A program made the position numbers and the translations under genes. This document shows positions 18,365 to 28,742 of a DNA stretch of 64,000 bases, in pieces. Each line of letters starts with the position of its first letter. Within the stretch, counting starts at the first letter, position 1. The notes beneath the pieces are model-generated. The model made no database searches. It saw nothing but the letters and a program-made list of their open reading frames with translations, and was not told the DNA's origin. Source of the stretch: Aquidulcibacter paucihalophilus (GTDB lineage: Bacteria > Pseudomonadota > Alphaproteobacteria > Caulobacterales > Caulobacteraceae); NCBI GenBank assembly GCA_030285985.1, contig CP127384.1, positions 1,972,501 to 2,036,500 of the forward strand, given 5' to 3'.

Positions 18365-18913
18365 ATGGTTCGTATGTTCATCAGCACCGCCCGCCGCCTC
18401 GCGCTCAAGATCGCGAGCTATGGCGTGATGCACCTGGTGGTCGCCATCCTGGTGGCCTTTGCCATCACGCGCGACTGGCGGGTGGCCCTGGCGGTCGGCG
18501 TCGTCGAACCCTTCTTCCAGACCATCGCCTATTCCATCCACGACCGGGTCTGGCACCGGATCGAGCGGCGGCGGATGCTGTCAGGGCTGGAAGAGGCATC
18601 GGAAGCCTTTACCGCCCGACTGCAGATCATGGCCCCCGAGGAGCAGACCCGCGCCCACGGCCACGACGGCCACAGCCACGCCCTGCCCCGCTCGCTGAAG
18701 CAGATCGCCGCCAAGTCCGTCACCTATGGCGTGATGCATTTCGTGGTCGCCGTGACCGTCGCCTTCGCCCTGACGCGGGACTGGCGGGTGTCGCTGGCCA
18801 TCGGCATCATCGAGCCGCTGGTCCAGACGGTCTTCTTCACCGTCCACGACCGCATCTGGAGCCGGATCGAGGCCCGCAAGGCGGCCCGGGCGGCGGAGAT
18901 GGCCGCCGTCTGA
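18365..18913 (+). CDS. Tandem DUF2061 membrane protein
   Basis: 182-residue protein made of two copies of a DUF2061-type membrane unit (about residues 15-70 and 115-170). Both copies share the order YGVMH-VVA-VAFA-TRDWRV-LA-G-EP-QT-HDR-W-RIE. Single-domain DUF2061 proteins are about 60-80 residues, so this is an internal duplication. The linker (about 80-112) carries a histidine-rich HGHDGHSHA that could bind a metal ion. Function is unknown. The start at 18365 was chosen because the upstream frame is non-family sequence. It is divergent from guaB and shares the intergenic palindrome. Confidence 0.8.
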   Translation: MVRMFISTARRLALKIASYGVMHLVVAILVAFAITRDWRVALAVGVVEPFFQTIAYSIHDRVWHRIERRRMLSGLEEASEAFTARLQIMAPEEQTRAHGHDGHSHALPRSLKQIAAKSVTYGVMHFVVAVTVAFALTRDWRVSLAIGIIEPLVQTVFFTVHDRIWSRIEARKAARAAEMAAV

Positions 18914-18916
18914 CCT

Positions 18917-19939
18917 TCAGGGACGGTAGCCGTAGTCCGAACAGCCGGGCCGCACGTCATCCAGCAGCCCACCGGCGTTCAGACACAGGGCGTCGGAGAG
19001 GCCGAGCCGTCCCGTCGCGCCGGGCCCCGCGCTCCAGATCACGCGCCGCTCGCGGACGCCGACCAGCGCCAGACGCGGCGAGCTCCCGCGACGGCCCAGT
19101 TTGATGGCGACGATGGCGTAGGCCGGATCGGCGCGATCCCGGAACACCCGCACCCCTCGCTGGCCGCGCGCCAGCGCTTCCGGCGTCTGCGGCAGCTCCG
19201 CGCCCGGGCGGAACTGCCGCAGCAGCGCTCCACCCTCGCGTTCGGCCCGCGCATCCTCGGCCGCCTCGGTGGGCCGCGTCGCGACGTAGATCGGCCACAG
19301 GGTGATCGCTCCGGCCAGGGCGAGGGCCCAGTCGCCGCTGTTCGACGACGTCGCAGACGGCTCTGACACCAGCCGGCAATCACTCCGCATGACGGCATCC
19401 GCGCCGACCACCGGGCCGAGGCGCGAGACCGCGCCAGCGTCATCGCTGACCGGAAGCCGGCCCGGCGAGACCGGCCAGGGCGTGCCCTGGGCCCGACTCC
19501 GGCTGAACGCCCGTCCTTCCCTCGCGTTGCGCGGCGAGGGTCGGCTGTCGCTGCGGGGCGGCGTGACATGCACGGAGCGGAGACGACCGTCGACGAACAC
19601 GAACTGCCCCCGGCTCCCGGCGAGAGGCCAGGGAACGGCCCCCTCTGCAGGCTCGCCGGCCGACGAAACGACCCCGGACAGACAGATCTCCCGTTCGGGC
19701 CGAACGCCGAGATCGCCGTGTACGGCGGGTTCACGCCAGAATCGCTGGATCGGGTAGATCTCGACGACCTGTTCGCCGGCCACAATCCGCAACGCTTCGT
19801 CCCCGGCGGGATCAGGCCCGGCACCAAGCCGCGCCGCGACCTCCGACGGGGCCAGGCCGACAAGATCAACGACCGGCGTGGAGGTCACGTCGCCGGTCGT
19901 CTGCAAGGCGACGGCCAGGGCCAGCGCCGTCAGGCTCAT
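18917..19939 (-). CDS. Uncharacterised probable exported protein
   Basis: 340 residues with an N-terminal hydrophobic stretch (MSLTALALAVALQTTGDV) that could be a signal peptide. No known domain is recognised. The middle is Ser/Arg/Pro-rich and poorly structured. A hydrophobic segment (WALALAGAITLWPIYVATRP, about residues 203-222) could be a membrane anchor. A C-terminal block with ARGQRGVRVFRDRADPAYAIVAIKLG and two cysteines near the end resembles a compact domain. It overlaps rlmE upstream by ATGA. Low similarity to anything familiar keeps confidence moderate, but codon use and the coupling support a real gene. Confidence 0.65.
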   Translation of the reverse strand: MSLTALALAVALQTTGDVTSTPVVDLVGLAPSEVAARLGAGPDPAGDEALRIVAGEQVVEIYPIQRFWREPAVHGDLGVRPEREICLSGVVSSAGEPAEGAVPWPLAGSRGQFVFVDGRLRSVHVTPPRSDSRPSPRNAREGRAFSRSRAQGTPWPVSPGRLPVSDDAGAVSRLGPVVGADAVMRSDCRLVSEPSATSSNSGDWALALAGAITLWPIYVATRPTEAAEDARAEREGGALLRQFRPGAELPQTPEALARGQRGVRVFRDRADPAYAIVAIKLGRRGSSPRLALVGVRERRVIWSAGPGATGRLGLSDALCLNAGGLLDDVRPGCSDYGYRP

Positions 19940-20646
19940 CTGCGGTTCATCGCCACGAGAAACACCTCGGCGCTGTCCTTACGGCTCGATTCCGGTTTGA
20001 CATATTTCACCGTCTCGAACTCGGCACGCAACCGCGCCAGCACGCCGCCGGCGTCGCCGCCCTGGAAATTCTTCGACACGAAATGCCCGCCCGGCTTGAG
20101 CGTGCGGATGGCGAAATCGGCCGCGATCTCGATCAGGGCGATGATCTTCAGGTGGTCGGTCTGGCGGTGGCCGACGGTGTTGTGGGCCATGTCGGAGAGG
20201 ACCAGGTCGGGCGCGCCGCCCAGCAGGTCCATCATCTGCTGATCGACTCCCGGATGGGTGAAGTCCGCCTGGATCATGATCGCGCCCGGCACCGGTTCGA
20301 CCGGCAAGAGGTCGACGCCCACCACCGCGACGGCCCCGCGCTTGACCGCTACCTGGGCCCAGCCGCCGGGCGCGGCACCCAGGTCGATGACCCGGCTGCC
20401 GTGTTTGATCAGGTGAAACCGGTCGTCGATCTCCAGCAGTTTGAAGGCCGCGCGGCTGCGCCAGCCCTCGGCGCGGGCGCGCTCGGACCATTTGTCGGAC
20501 AGTTGCCGCTTGATCCACTGCTGGCTGGACATCGACTTGGTGTCCGCGGTCTTCATCTTGGTGCCCATGCCACGGCCGGCGGCGGTGCCGCCCGAGGGCG
20601 GGCGCACCATCCGTCTGCGCTCAGCGGGCTTTTCTTCGTCAGTCAT
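19936..20646 (-). CDS. rlmE: 23S rRNA (uridine-2'-O-)-methyltransferase RlmE/FtsJ
   Basis: FtsJ-family SAM-dependent 2'-O-methyltransferase acting on 23S rRNA (U2552 in E. coli). Visible signatures are RSRAAFKLLEID, DLGAAPGGWAQVA (SAM motif I), LSDMAHNTVGHRQTDHL and LKPGGHFVSKNF, which hold the K-D-K-E catalytic set. The N-terminus is extended by about 40 basic residues relative to the E. coli enzyme. ATG 20646 was chosen because the open frame further upstream reads the sequence divergent to the cyclophilin gene and is not family-like. The stop overlaps the next gene. Confidence 0.93.
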   Translation of the reverse strand: MTDEEKPAERRRMVRPPSGGTAAGRGMGTKMKTADTKSMSSQQWIKRQLSDKWSERARAEGWRSRAAFKLLEIDDRFHLIKHGSRVIDLGAAPGGWAQVAVKRGAVAVVGVDLLPVEPVPGAIMIQADFTHPGVDQQMMDLLGGAPDLVLSDMAHNTVGHRQTDHLKIIALIEIAADFAIRTLKPGGHFVSKNFQGGDAGGVLARLRAEFETVKYVKPESSRKDSAEVFLVAMNRR

Positions 20647-20713
20647 CGCATCCACATAGCCGTCAGCGGGTTTGCGGGCTATGGACCCGCGACAATTCAC
20701 AAGGAGCGCGCCG

Positions 20714-21163
20714 ATGGCCGACCAGACCCTGACCTTCACCCTCGACACCGGCGACGTCGTGATCAAGCTTCGCCCTGACCTGGCCCCCGGCCACGTCGCC
20801 CGTATCACCGAGCTGGCCAGCGAAGGTTTCTATGACGGCGTGGTCTTCCACCGCGTCATCGCCGGCTTCATGGCCCAGGGCGGCGATCCGACCGGCACCG
20901 GCACCTCGGGCTCCAAGAAGCCGAACCTGAAGGCCGAGTTCTCGAAAGAGCGCCACGCCCGCGGCGTCTGCTCCATGGCCCGCACCTCGGATCCCAACAG
21001 CGCCAACAGCCAGTTCTTCATCTGCCTGGACGACGCCTCCTTCCTCGACGGCCAGTACACCGTCTGGGGCGAAGTCATCGAGGGCATGGACCACGTCGAC
21101 GCCCTGCCCAAGGGCGAGCCGCCGCGTTCGCCGGGCAAGATCGTCAAGGCGACGGTGAACTGA
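20714..21163 (+). CDS. Cyclophilin-type peptidyl-prolyl cis-trans isomerase
   Basis: Cytoplasmic cyclophilin of 149 residues that catalyses proline isomerisation in client proteins. It carries VVFHRVIAGFMAQGGDPTGTG and the SMARTSDPNSANSQFFICL core. There is no signal peptide, so it is the PpiB-like rather than the periplasmic type. ATG 20714 has AAGGAG upstream at good spacing; the open frame from 20672 lacks this. The HD hydrolase gene follows four bases after the stop and is probably co-transcribed. Confidence 0.95.
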   Translation: MADQTLTFTLDTGDVVIKLRPDLAPGHVARITELASEGFYDGVVFHRVIAGFMAQGGDPTGTGTSGSKKPNLKAEFSKERHARGVCSMARTSDPNSANSQFFICLDDASFLDGQYTVWGEVIEGMDHVDALPKGEPPRSPGKIVKATVN

Positions 21164-21167
21164 GGCC

Positions 21168-21743
21168 ATGATCTCCGGTGCGGTTCGCGATGAGCTGATC
21201 ACGCGCTACAGCGAGCCGCACCGGCGCTATCACACCATGGTCCATATCGAGGACTGTCTGGCGCAGGTCGCCGCCTCGACGGACATGGACGAGAACCAAC
21301 GGGCGTTGATGGACGCCGCGATCTGGTTTCACGACGCGATCTACGACGCGACCCGGAACGACAACGAAGCCGAGAGCGCGAAGCTGGCTGCCGACCGGCT
21401 CGCTGCCGAGGGTGCACCGCAGGCGTTCATCGACGAGGTCGTCCGGCTGATTCTGTTGACCTCTGGCCATTCGGTAGAGGCCGGCGACGTCATCGGCGCG
21501 CGCCTGGTGTCGATCGATCTTTCGATCCTCGGCGCAGAAGCGGACCGCTATGACGCCTACGCCGCCGCCATCCGCTTCGAGTATGGCCACGTCCCGGAGC
21601 CCCTGTACCGGGCCGGGCGCGCCGCCATTCTCGGTCGCTTTCTCGAAGGCGGCCGCCTGTTCGCCGACCCGGTCTGGGCCGAACGATTCGAATCGCAGGC
21701 CCGGGCGAACCTGGCCCGCGAGATCGCCGCCCTGACCGCGTGA
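21168..21743 (+). CDS. HD-domain predicted metal-dependent phosphohydrolase
   Basis: 191-residue protein of the HD superfamily. The metal ligands are visible as YHTMVHI near residue 22-26 and WFHDAIYD (the HD pair) near residue 54, with a later aspartate in SIDLSILG. The substrate is unknown; members of this subfamily are often listed as predicted phosphohydrolases. It lies four bases downstream of the cyclophilin gene. Its stop is followed after four bases by the convergent rnd stop. Confidence 0.8.
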   Translation: MISGAVRDELITRYSEPHRRYHTMVHIEDCLAQVAASTDMDENQRALMDAAIWFHDAIYDATRNDNEAESAKLAADRLAAEGAPQAFIDEVVRLILLTSGHSVEAGDVIGARLVSIDLSILGAEADRYDAYAAAIRFEYGHVPEPLYRAGRAAILGRFLEGGRLFADPVWAERFESQARANLAREIAALTA

Positions 21744-21747
21744 CCGG

Positions 21748-22896
21748 CTATTCGATCTCGACGACCTCGACGCGGGCGCCGTTCAGCACCAGGGCGATCT
21801 CGCCGCGTTTGAGCTTCAGCGCATCCTCGCCGAACAGCTGACGCCGCCAGCCCTTGAGGGCGTCGATGTCGGCGGCGTCGTCGAGGGCGATCTTTTCCAG
21901 ATCAGCGACGTTGGCGATCAGCTTGGTCGCCACCCCGGCATTGTCGCTCTTCGCCTTCAGCAGCACCTTCAGCAGTTCCACCACCGACGGCGGGGCAGGC
22001 TGGTTGTGGGCCGGACGGTCCAGCTTGGGCGCATGGGCCTCCGGATCCGCCAGCACCCGCTTCAGCTCGGCCGACAGCTCCAGCCCGAGGCGCGAGGCGC
22101 CGAAGCCCTTGGGCACGGAGCGCAGGCGGTTGAAGGCATCCGGATCGGTCGGGGCCTGGGCCGCGATCTCGTCAATGGCCTCGTCCTTGAGGATTCGCCC
22201 GCGCGGCTGGTCGCGGTCCTGCGCCGTGCGCTCGCGCCAGACGGCGGTGGCGACGAAGGCGGCGAGGTATTTGGCCGACCATTTCTTGGGCTTCAGCCGC
22301 TTCCACGCCTTTTCCGGGTCGGTGTCGTAGAGGGCCGGATCGGTCAGATCCTCCATCTCGGCCATGACCCAGTCGAGCCGGCCTTCCTTCTGCAGCCGGT
22401 CGCGCAGCTTGGGATACAGGGCGGCCAGATGGGTCACATCGCCCAGCGCATAGACCAGCTGGGCCTCCGACAGGGGCCGGCGGGCCCAGTCGGTGAACCG
22501 GCTGCCCTTGTCGACTTCCTGGCGCAGCATCTGGCGGACCAGCGCCTCATAGGACACCTGGTCGCCGAAACCGGCGGCCATGGCGGCGACCTGGGTGTCG
22601 AACATCGGCTTGGGCATGGCGCCCAGCTTGACGAAGATTTCGGTGTCCTGACGCGCCGCATGGAAGACCTTGATGATCTTCGGGTCGCGCAGCAGGTCGA
22701 GGAAGGGCTCGAGGTCCAGTCCCTCGGCCATCGGGTCAATGATGGCGGCGTCCGTGGCCGACGCGGCCTGGATCAGGCACAGGCGCGGCCAATAGGTCGT
22801 CTCCCGCATGAACTCGGTGTCGACGGTGATGAAGGGCTGGTCGGCCAGGCGTTCGCAGAATGCGCGAAGCGCCTCGGTGGTGGTGATCGGCGTCAT
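21748..22896 (-). CDS. rnd: Ribonuclease D
   Basis: 3'-5' exoribonuclease acting in tRNA 3' maturation and RNA turnover. The DEDD exonuclease domain starts with VDTEFMRETTYWPRLCLIQ and contains KVFHAARQDTEIF and DVTHLAALYPKL. HRDC-type helices follow in the C-terminal half. The length of 382 residues is standard. No Shine-Dalgarno is visible upstream, and a -10 box ends only nine bases before the ATG, so the transcript is probably leaderless. Confidence 0.94.
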   Translation of the reverse strand: MTPITTTEALRAFCERLADQPFITVDTEFMRETTYWPRLCLIQAASATDAAIIDPMAEGLDLEPFLDLLRDPKIIKVFHAARQDTEIFVKLGAMPKPMFDTQVAAMAAGFGDQVSYEALVRQMLRQEVDKGSRFTDWARRPLSEAQLVYALGDVTHLAALYPKLRDRLQKEGRLDWVMAEMEDLTDPALYDTDPEKAWKRLKPKKWSAKYLAAFVATAVWRERTAQDRDQPRGRILKDEAIDEIAAQAPTDPDAFNRLRSVPKGFGASRLGLELSAELKRVLADPEAHAPKLDRPAHNQPAPPSVVELLKVLLKAKSDNAGVATKLIANVADLEKIALDDAADIDALKGWRRQLFGEDALKLKRGEIALVLNGARVEVVEIE

Positions 22897-22904
22897 TCGG
22901 ATGC

Positions 22905-22933
22905 TATAGCCCCGCGCGATGTGGTTGTGGCAA
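22905..22933 (-). promoter_or_regulatory. Promoter of rnd
   Basis: On the minus strand, TTGCCA (22928-22933) and GCTATA (22905-22910) are 17 bases apart. The -10 box is so close to the rnd ATG (22896) that transcription should start within a few bases of it. Confidence 0.6.
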
Positions 22934-22976
22934 GAGCCGCCGCAGAAATCCGCCCACTGATTCAGGCCCGTGACCG

Positions 22977-24010
<1,034 letters not shown>

Positions 24011-24014
<4 letters not shown>

Positions 24015-24481
24015 GAGCCTTCGGCGTCCAGGCTGCTGAACGTCACCCGGACAAGGGCCGCCGCGCCGGGGTTCTGCCGCAGCGAGACCGTGATCCCGGC
24101 CTTGGTCCAGATGGGACGGTTGGCCGGCAGCCCCGCCTCCGGTGCAAAGCCCTGGTCACGCATGACCGGCAGTATGGACGCCTTCGCGGCGTCGAAACCG
24201 CCGCGTCGCGCCTGGATCACGCAGACCCGGTTGAGATTGCCGTCGGCGACGCTGCCCTCGGTCGTCAGACGCAGCAGATGGGCCTGGTCCTCGCTCTGGA
24301 AGGTGCGGGTGTCGGCTTCCGGCGCGGGTGTCTCGACAAAGCCGAGGAACTCGAGCGCGGCGGTATCGCTGGTCTCACCGGTCACATAGGGCAGGCAGAC
24401 GTCGGTCAGGATGCTGCGTGTCACGTCAGGGGGCGGCGCAGCGCTCGTGAACACTGCGGCGGCGAGAGCAAGGGCAAGCAT
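24011..24481 (-). CDS. Small probable exported protein of unknown function
   Basis: 156 residues with a signal peptide ([18 protein letters not shown]). Two cysteines, in DVCLPYV and NRVCVIQ, could form a disulfide in the mature protein. The middle part looks like a compact alpha/beta domain without a family I recognise. The frame stays open far upstream, antisense to the M28 peptidase gene, but only the ATG at 24481 gives a sensible signal peptide and lies in the gap before that gene. It is convergent with purM; the two stops share CTAG. Confidence 0.7.
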
Positions 24482-24616
24482 GGGCGAACTCCGGAGCGGC
24501 GGCCGCACTGTTTCCGAGGCCGTCGCCAAGCGCAAGCATCCCCCGCGCCCGCGGCCGTTGACCCGGCCCGACCCGCCCGGCAAGGTCCGCGCCTTCCGTA
24601 GTTCGTGAGGTCGCCG

Positions 24617-25993
24617 ATGCGTGCGCTGTCTATCGCCCTGGTCGGAGCGATCCTGGCTTCGGCCCCTGCCGCAGCCCAGACCGTCGAGGAACAGGCCCTT
24701 CTGCACCAGCTGACGGGAGAGATCAGACCCGAGCGGATGCGCGCCGATATCGAGGCCCTTGTCGGTTTCGGCACCCGTCACACCATGTCCGAGACCCTCT
24801 CCGACACCCGCGGCATCGGGGCCGCGCGGCGTTGGGCCCAGCGCGAGTTCGAGGCGATCAGCCGCGACTGCGGCGGCTGCCTGACGATCGTGACGCCGTC
24901 TGACACCGTCACCGCGGCCCGGGTGCCGACACCGACCGAGGTGGTGAACATCGTCGCCATCCAGCGGGGTACGGGCGACCCCAACCGGGTCATCATCATC
25001 TCCGGCCACATCGACAGCCGTGTCACCGACGTGATGAATTTCACCGCCGACGCCCCCGGCGCCAATGACGACGCCTCGGGTGTGGCCGCCGTGCTCGAGG
25101 CCGCGCGGGTCCTCTCGAAACACAGCTTTGACGCCACCCTCGTCTTCGCCGCCCTGTCCGGCGAGGAACAGGGCCTGCTCGGCGGCAAGATCCTGGCCGA
25201 CTACGCCCAGGCCCAGGGCTGGCGGGTCGAGGCCAATCTGAACAACGACATCGTCGGCAATTCCGAAGGCCAGTCGGGCGTCCGGGACACCACCCGCGTC
25301 CGCGTCTTTTCGGAAGGCACCAAGACCGTCGAGACCGAGGCCCAGGAAGAGCGCCGGCGCTACAACGGCGGCGAGGTCGATTCCTCGTACCGCAACCTGG
25401 CCCGGTTCGTGGACGGACTGGCCGACCGCTATCTGGCCAATTTCGACGTCGAGATGATCTATCGCACCGACCGTTACGGCCGCGGCGGCGATCAGGTCGA
25501 GATGCTGCGCCACGGCTTCCCCGCTGTCCGCATCTCCGAAGGTGCCGAGAACTACGACCGCCAGCATCAGGACCTGCGCACCGAGAACGGCGTGGAATAC
25601 GGCGACACCATCGAGGGCGTGGACTTCGACTATCTGGGCCAGGTCGCGCGGCTGAACATCGTCGCCATGGCCGCCCTCGCCAACGCGCCCGCCAGCCCGC
25701 TGGGCGTGACCATCGAGGGCGCGGTCAAGCCCGACACCACCGTGAAATGGCGGGCCGTGCCCGGTGCCGCCGGCTATCGCGTCTGGTGGCGCTCGACCAC
25801 CGCGCCGCAATGGACCCACAGCCGCTGGGCGGGATCGGCGACCGAGCTGGTGCTGCCGGGGATCGTCATCGACGACTACTTCTTCGGGGTCTCGGCCGTG
25901 TCGGACGACGGCTATGAGAGCCCGGTCGTCTTCCCCGGACCGGCAGGATCCTTCGTCTCGGTCGGCGACCCGGCCCCTCGCCCGGCGCAATGA
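24617..25993 (+). CDS. M28 family zinc metallopeptidase, exported
   Basis: 458-residue aminopeptidase-type protein with a signal peptide ending at PAAAQ. The M28 dizinc ligands are visible as SGHIDS, NDDASGVAAVLEAARVL, SGEEQGLLGG (catalytic and bridging glutamates), NNDIVG and a final histidine in YDRQHQDL. A C-terminal fibronectin III-like domain (about residues 370-450, VKWRAVPGAAGYRVWWR) may bind the cell surface or polysaccharide. The GTG at 24605 was rejected in favour of ATG 24617. It overlaps purN by ATGA, so the two are co-translated despite unrelated roles. Confidence 0.88.
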   Translation: MRALSIALVGAILASAPAAAQTVEEQALLHQLTGEIRPERMRADIEALVGFGTRHTMSETLSDTRGIGAARRWAQREFEAISRDCGGCLTIVTPSDTVTAARVPTPTEVVNIVAIQRGTGDPNRVIIISGHIDSRVTDVMNFTADAPGANDDASGVAAVLEAARVLSKHSFDATLVFAALSGEEQGLLGGKILADYAQAQGWRVEANLNNDIVGNSEGQSGVRDTTRVRVFSEGTKTVETEAQEERRRYNGGEVDSSYRNLARFVDGLADRYLANFDVEMIYRTDRYGRGGDQVEMLRHGFPAVRISEGAENYDRQHQDLRTENGVEYGDTIEGVDFDYLGQVARLNIVAMAALANAPASPLGVTIEGAVKPDTTVKWRAVPGAAGYRVWWRSTTAPQWTHSRWAGSATELVLPGIVIDDYFFGVSAVSDDGYESPVVFPGPAGSFVSVGDPAPRPAQ

Positions 25994-26574
25994 GCGCCCG
26001 CCGACGGGTCGCCGTCCTGATTTCCGGTGCCGGCTCGAACATGGCCGCCCTGATCGACGCGGCCGGGCCGTCCGATGCGCCGTTCGAGGTGGTCCTTGTC
26101 CTGTCGAACAAGGCGGACGCCGGCGGCCTGGCTGTCGCGCAGGCCAGGGGCGTGGCCACGGCAGTGGTCGACCACGCCGCCTTCGGCAAGGACCGTGCAG
26201 CGCACGAACAGGCGATCCAGACCGTGCTGGAAGCCCACGGCGTCGAGGTCGTGGCGCTCGCCGGCTATATGCGGCTGCTGACGCCCTTCCTCGTCGGGCG
26301 CTGGGCCGGCCGGATGCTGAACATTCATCCCAGCCTGCTGCCGAAATACCCGGGACTGGACACCCACGCGCGCGCCATCGCCGCCGGCGACGCCGAGGCC
26401 GGCTGCACCGTGCATCTGGTCACCGAGGGCGTCGACGAGGGCCCGGTACTGGGGCAGGCCGCCGTGCCCGTACTCGCAGACGATACACCCGCCTCGCTGG
26501 CGCAGCGCGTGCTGGCCGCCGAGCACACCCTCTATCCGCAGGCCCTCAGCGCCTTCTGCCGGGTGCCAGATTAG
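25990..26574 (+). CDS. purN: Phosphoribosylglycinamide formyltransferase
   Basis: Third step of purine synthesis: transfers a formyl group from 10-formyl-THF to GAR. The 194-residue product has the N-terminal ISGAGSNMAALI phosphate-binding loop, the catalytic NIHPSLLPKYPGLDTHARAI region (N-H-D set) and GCTVHLVTEGVDEGPVL. It starts within the M28 peptidase stop. The nearby purM is probably in the same transcription unit. Confidence 0.96.
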   Translation: MSARRRVAVLISGAGSNMAALIDAAGPSDAPFEVVLVLSNKADAGGLAVAQARGVATAVVDHAAFGKDRAAHEQAIQTVLEAHGVEVVALAGYMRLLTPFLVGRWAGRMLNIHPSLLPKYPGLDTHARAIAAGDAEAGCTVHLVTEGVDEGPVLGQAAVPVLADDTPASLAQRVLAAEHTLYPQALSAFCRVPD

Positions 26575-26656
26575 AAGTTCGTAATCTCACGCAATTTCCG
26601 GCGACAGCCGCGGAAGCCTGAGGCAGCGTGCCGCCGAAATTCAAACGGGGGCATCC

Positions 26657-28720
26657 ATGCTCAAATCCAAACTCCTGGCCTGCGCCGCCGGCGTCGCCCT
26701 CCTGTTCGCCGCCGGCGCAGTCACGGCCCAGACGGCGCCGCCGATCGTGGAAATTCCGGCGACCGACCAGGCCCGGATCGGCGCCTTCGGCCTCGACACC
26801 GATGGCATGGACACCTCGATCCGACCGGGTGCCGACTTCAACCGCTATGCGAGCGGCGTCTATCTGGCCAACACCCCGATCCCCGCCGACAAGGCGTCGT
26901 TCGGCGTGTTCGACATGCTCTACGAGGGGTCGCAGGACAATCTGAAGATCCTGATCGAGGAGAGCGCCGCCAATCCGGGGGCCAGCCCCGACGCGGCCCG
27001 GATCGGTGCCTTCTACGGCAGCTTCATGGACGAGGCGACGGTCGAGCGCCTCGGCGCCGGCCCGCTTGAGGCCGATCTGGCCGAGGTCCGCGCCGCCGAC
27101 ACCCGCGAGGAAATCGCCGCCCTGATGGGTCGTACCCAGGGTGGCTTCGGCTCCAGCCTGTTCGGCGTCTATATCGCCGAGGACCTGAAGCAGCCGGATC
27201 TGCACAGCGCCTATATCGTCCAGGGCGGCCTCGGCCTGCCGGACCGCGACTACTATCTGGAAGAGGCCTTCTCCGGCCAGCGGGAGGCCTACCGCGTCTA
27301 TGTGGTCAAGGCGCTGCAACTGGCCGGCTGGCCCGCGCCTGAACAGGCCGCCGCCGACATCATCGCCTTCGAGACGCGGATCGCCGGACAGCATTGGACC
27401 CAGGTCCAGAACCGCGACATCGAGGCCGGCTACAAACCGACCACCGTCGCAGACCTGGGCACCCAGGCCCCCGGTTTTGACTGGGTGGCCTGGTCCGGGG
27501 CTGCGGGCATCGCTGGCGCGAACCGCCTCGTCAGCTCCAACGACACCGCCTTCCCGGGCATGGCGCGGGTCTTCTCCGAGACCCCGGTCGAGACCCTTCA
27601 ATCCTGGCAGGCCTTCCACATCATCGACCAGGCCTCGCCCTATCTGTCGCAGGCCTTCGTCGACGCGCGCTTCGACTTCTATGGCAAGGCGCTGAACGGC
27701 CAGCCGGAGAACCGGCCCCGCTGGAAACGCGGTGTCTCGCTGGTCGACGGCTCGCTGGGCGAGGTGCTCGGTCGTGAATACGTCGCGCGCCACTTCCCCG
27801 CCGAGTCCAAGGCCCAGATGGAGGCCCTCGTCGCCAACCTGCGCCGCGCCATGACCGCGCGCATCGAGGCGCTCGACTGGATGAGCCCGGAAACGCGCCA
27901 GCAGGCGCTCTACAAGATGAGCCGCTTCGGGGTGAAGATCGGCTATCCCGATCAGTGGCGCAGCTACGACGGCCTGCGGCTGGTCGAAGGCGACCTCTAC
28001 GGCAATGTCGAGCGCTCGTCGGCCTTCGAATGGGCTTACAGCGTCGCCAAGGTCAACGAGCCGGTCGATCCGCTGGAGTGGGCCATGACGCCACAGACCG
28101 TGAACGCCTACTACAACCCGCCGCGCAACGAGATCGTCTTCCCGGCGGCCATCCTGCAGGCACCCTTCTTCGATCCCAATGCCGATCCGGCCATCAACTA
28201 CGGCGGCATCGGCGCGGTCATCGGCCACGAGATCACCCACGGCTTCGACGACCAGGGCCGCAAGGTCGACGGCGACGGCGTGCTGCGCGACTGGTGGACC
28301 GCCGAGGACGCGGCCAAGTTCGAGGAACGCGCCCGCGTGCTGGGGGCCCAGTACTCGGCCCTCAGCCCGTTCGAAGGGACCAACGTCAACGGCGACCTGA
28401 CCATGGGCGAGAACATCGCCGACCTGGGCGGCCTGCTGCTGGCGCTGGACGCCTACCACCTGTCGCTGAACGGGGCCGAGGCCCCGGTGATCAACGGCCT
28501 GACCGGCGATCAGCGCGTCTTCCTCGGCTGGGCCCAGGTCTGGCGTGAGAACTCGCGTGACGAGGCCCTGCGCCAACAGGTCACCGTCGATCCGCACGCG
28601 CCGGCCCAGTACCGGGCCGCGGTGCCGCCGCGCAATATCGACGCCTGGTACGCCGCCTTCGGCGTCCAGCCCGGCGACGAACAATACCTCGCCCCCGAGG
28701 CCCGCGCCCGTATCTGGTAG
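26657..28720 (+). CDS. M13 family (neprilysin-like) zinc metallopeptidase
   Basis: 687-residue exported endopeptidase. A signal peptide (residues 1 to about 23, ending VTAQ) is followed by the M13 N-terminal helical domain and the catalytic domain. Zinc ligands are HEITH at residues 524-528 and the downstream glutamate in GENIADLGG. NAYYNPPRNEIVFPAAILQ is the substrate-binding region typical of M13 enzymes. Bacterial members (PepO-like) cut small peptides in the periplasm. It has its own upstream gap and a strong terminator. Confidence 0.95.
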   Translation: MLKSKLLACAAGVALLFAAGAVTAQTAPPIVEIPATDQARIGAFGLDTDGMDTSIRPGADFNRYASGVYLANTPIPADKASFGVFDMLYEGSQDNLKILIEESAANPGASPDAARIGAFYGSFMDEATVERLGAGPLEADLAEVRAADTREEIAALMGRTQGGFGSSLFGVYIAEDLKQPDLHSAYIVQGGLGLPDRDYYLEEAFSGQREAYRVYVVKALQLAGWPAPEQAAADIIAFETRIAGQHWTQVQNRDIEAGYKPTTVADLGTQAPGFDWVAWSGAAGIAGANRLVSSNDTAFPGMARVFSETPVETLQSWQAFHIIDQASPYLSQAFVDARFDFYGKALNGQPENRPRWKRGVSLVDGSLGEVLGREYVARHFPAESKAQMEALVANLRRAMTARIEALDWMSPETRQQALYKMSRFGVKIGYPDQWRSYDGLRLVEGDLYGNVERSSAFEWAYSVAKVNEPVDPLEWAMTPQTVNAYYNPPRNEIVFPAAILQAPFFDPNADPAINYGGIGAVIGHEITHGFDDQGRKVDGDGVLRDWWTAEDAAKFEERARVLGAQYSALSPFEGTNVNGDLTMGENIADLGGLLLALDAYHLSLNGAEAPVINGLTGDQRVFLGWAQVWRENSRDEALRQQVTVDPHAPAQYRAAVPPRNIDAWYAAFGVQPGDEQYLAPEARARIW

Positions 28721-28742
28721 GCGAAGCCCTGCACAAACGACG

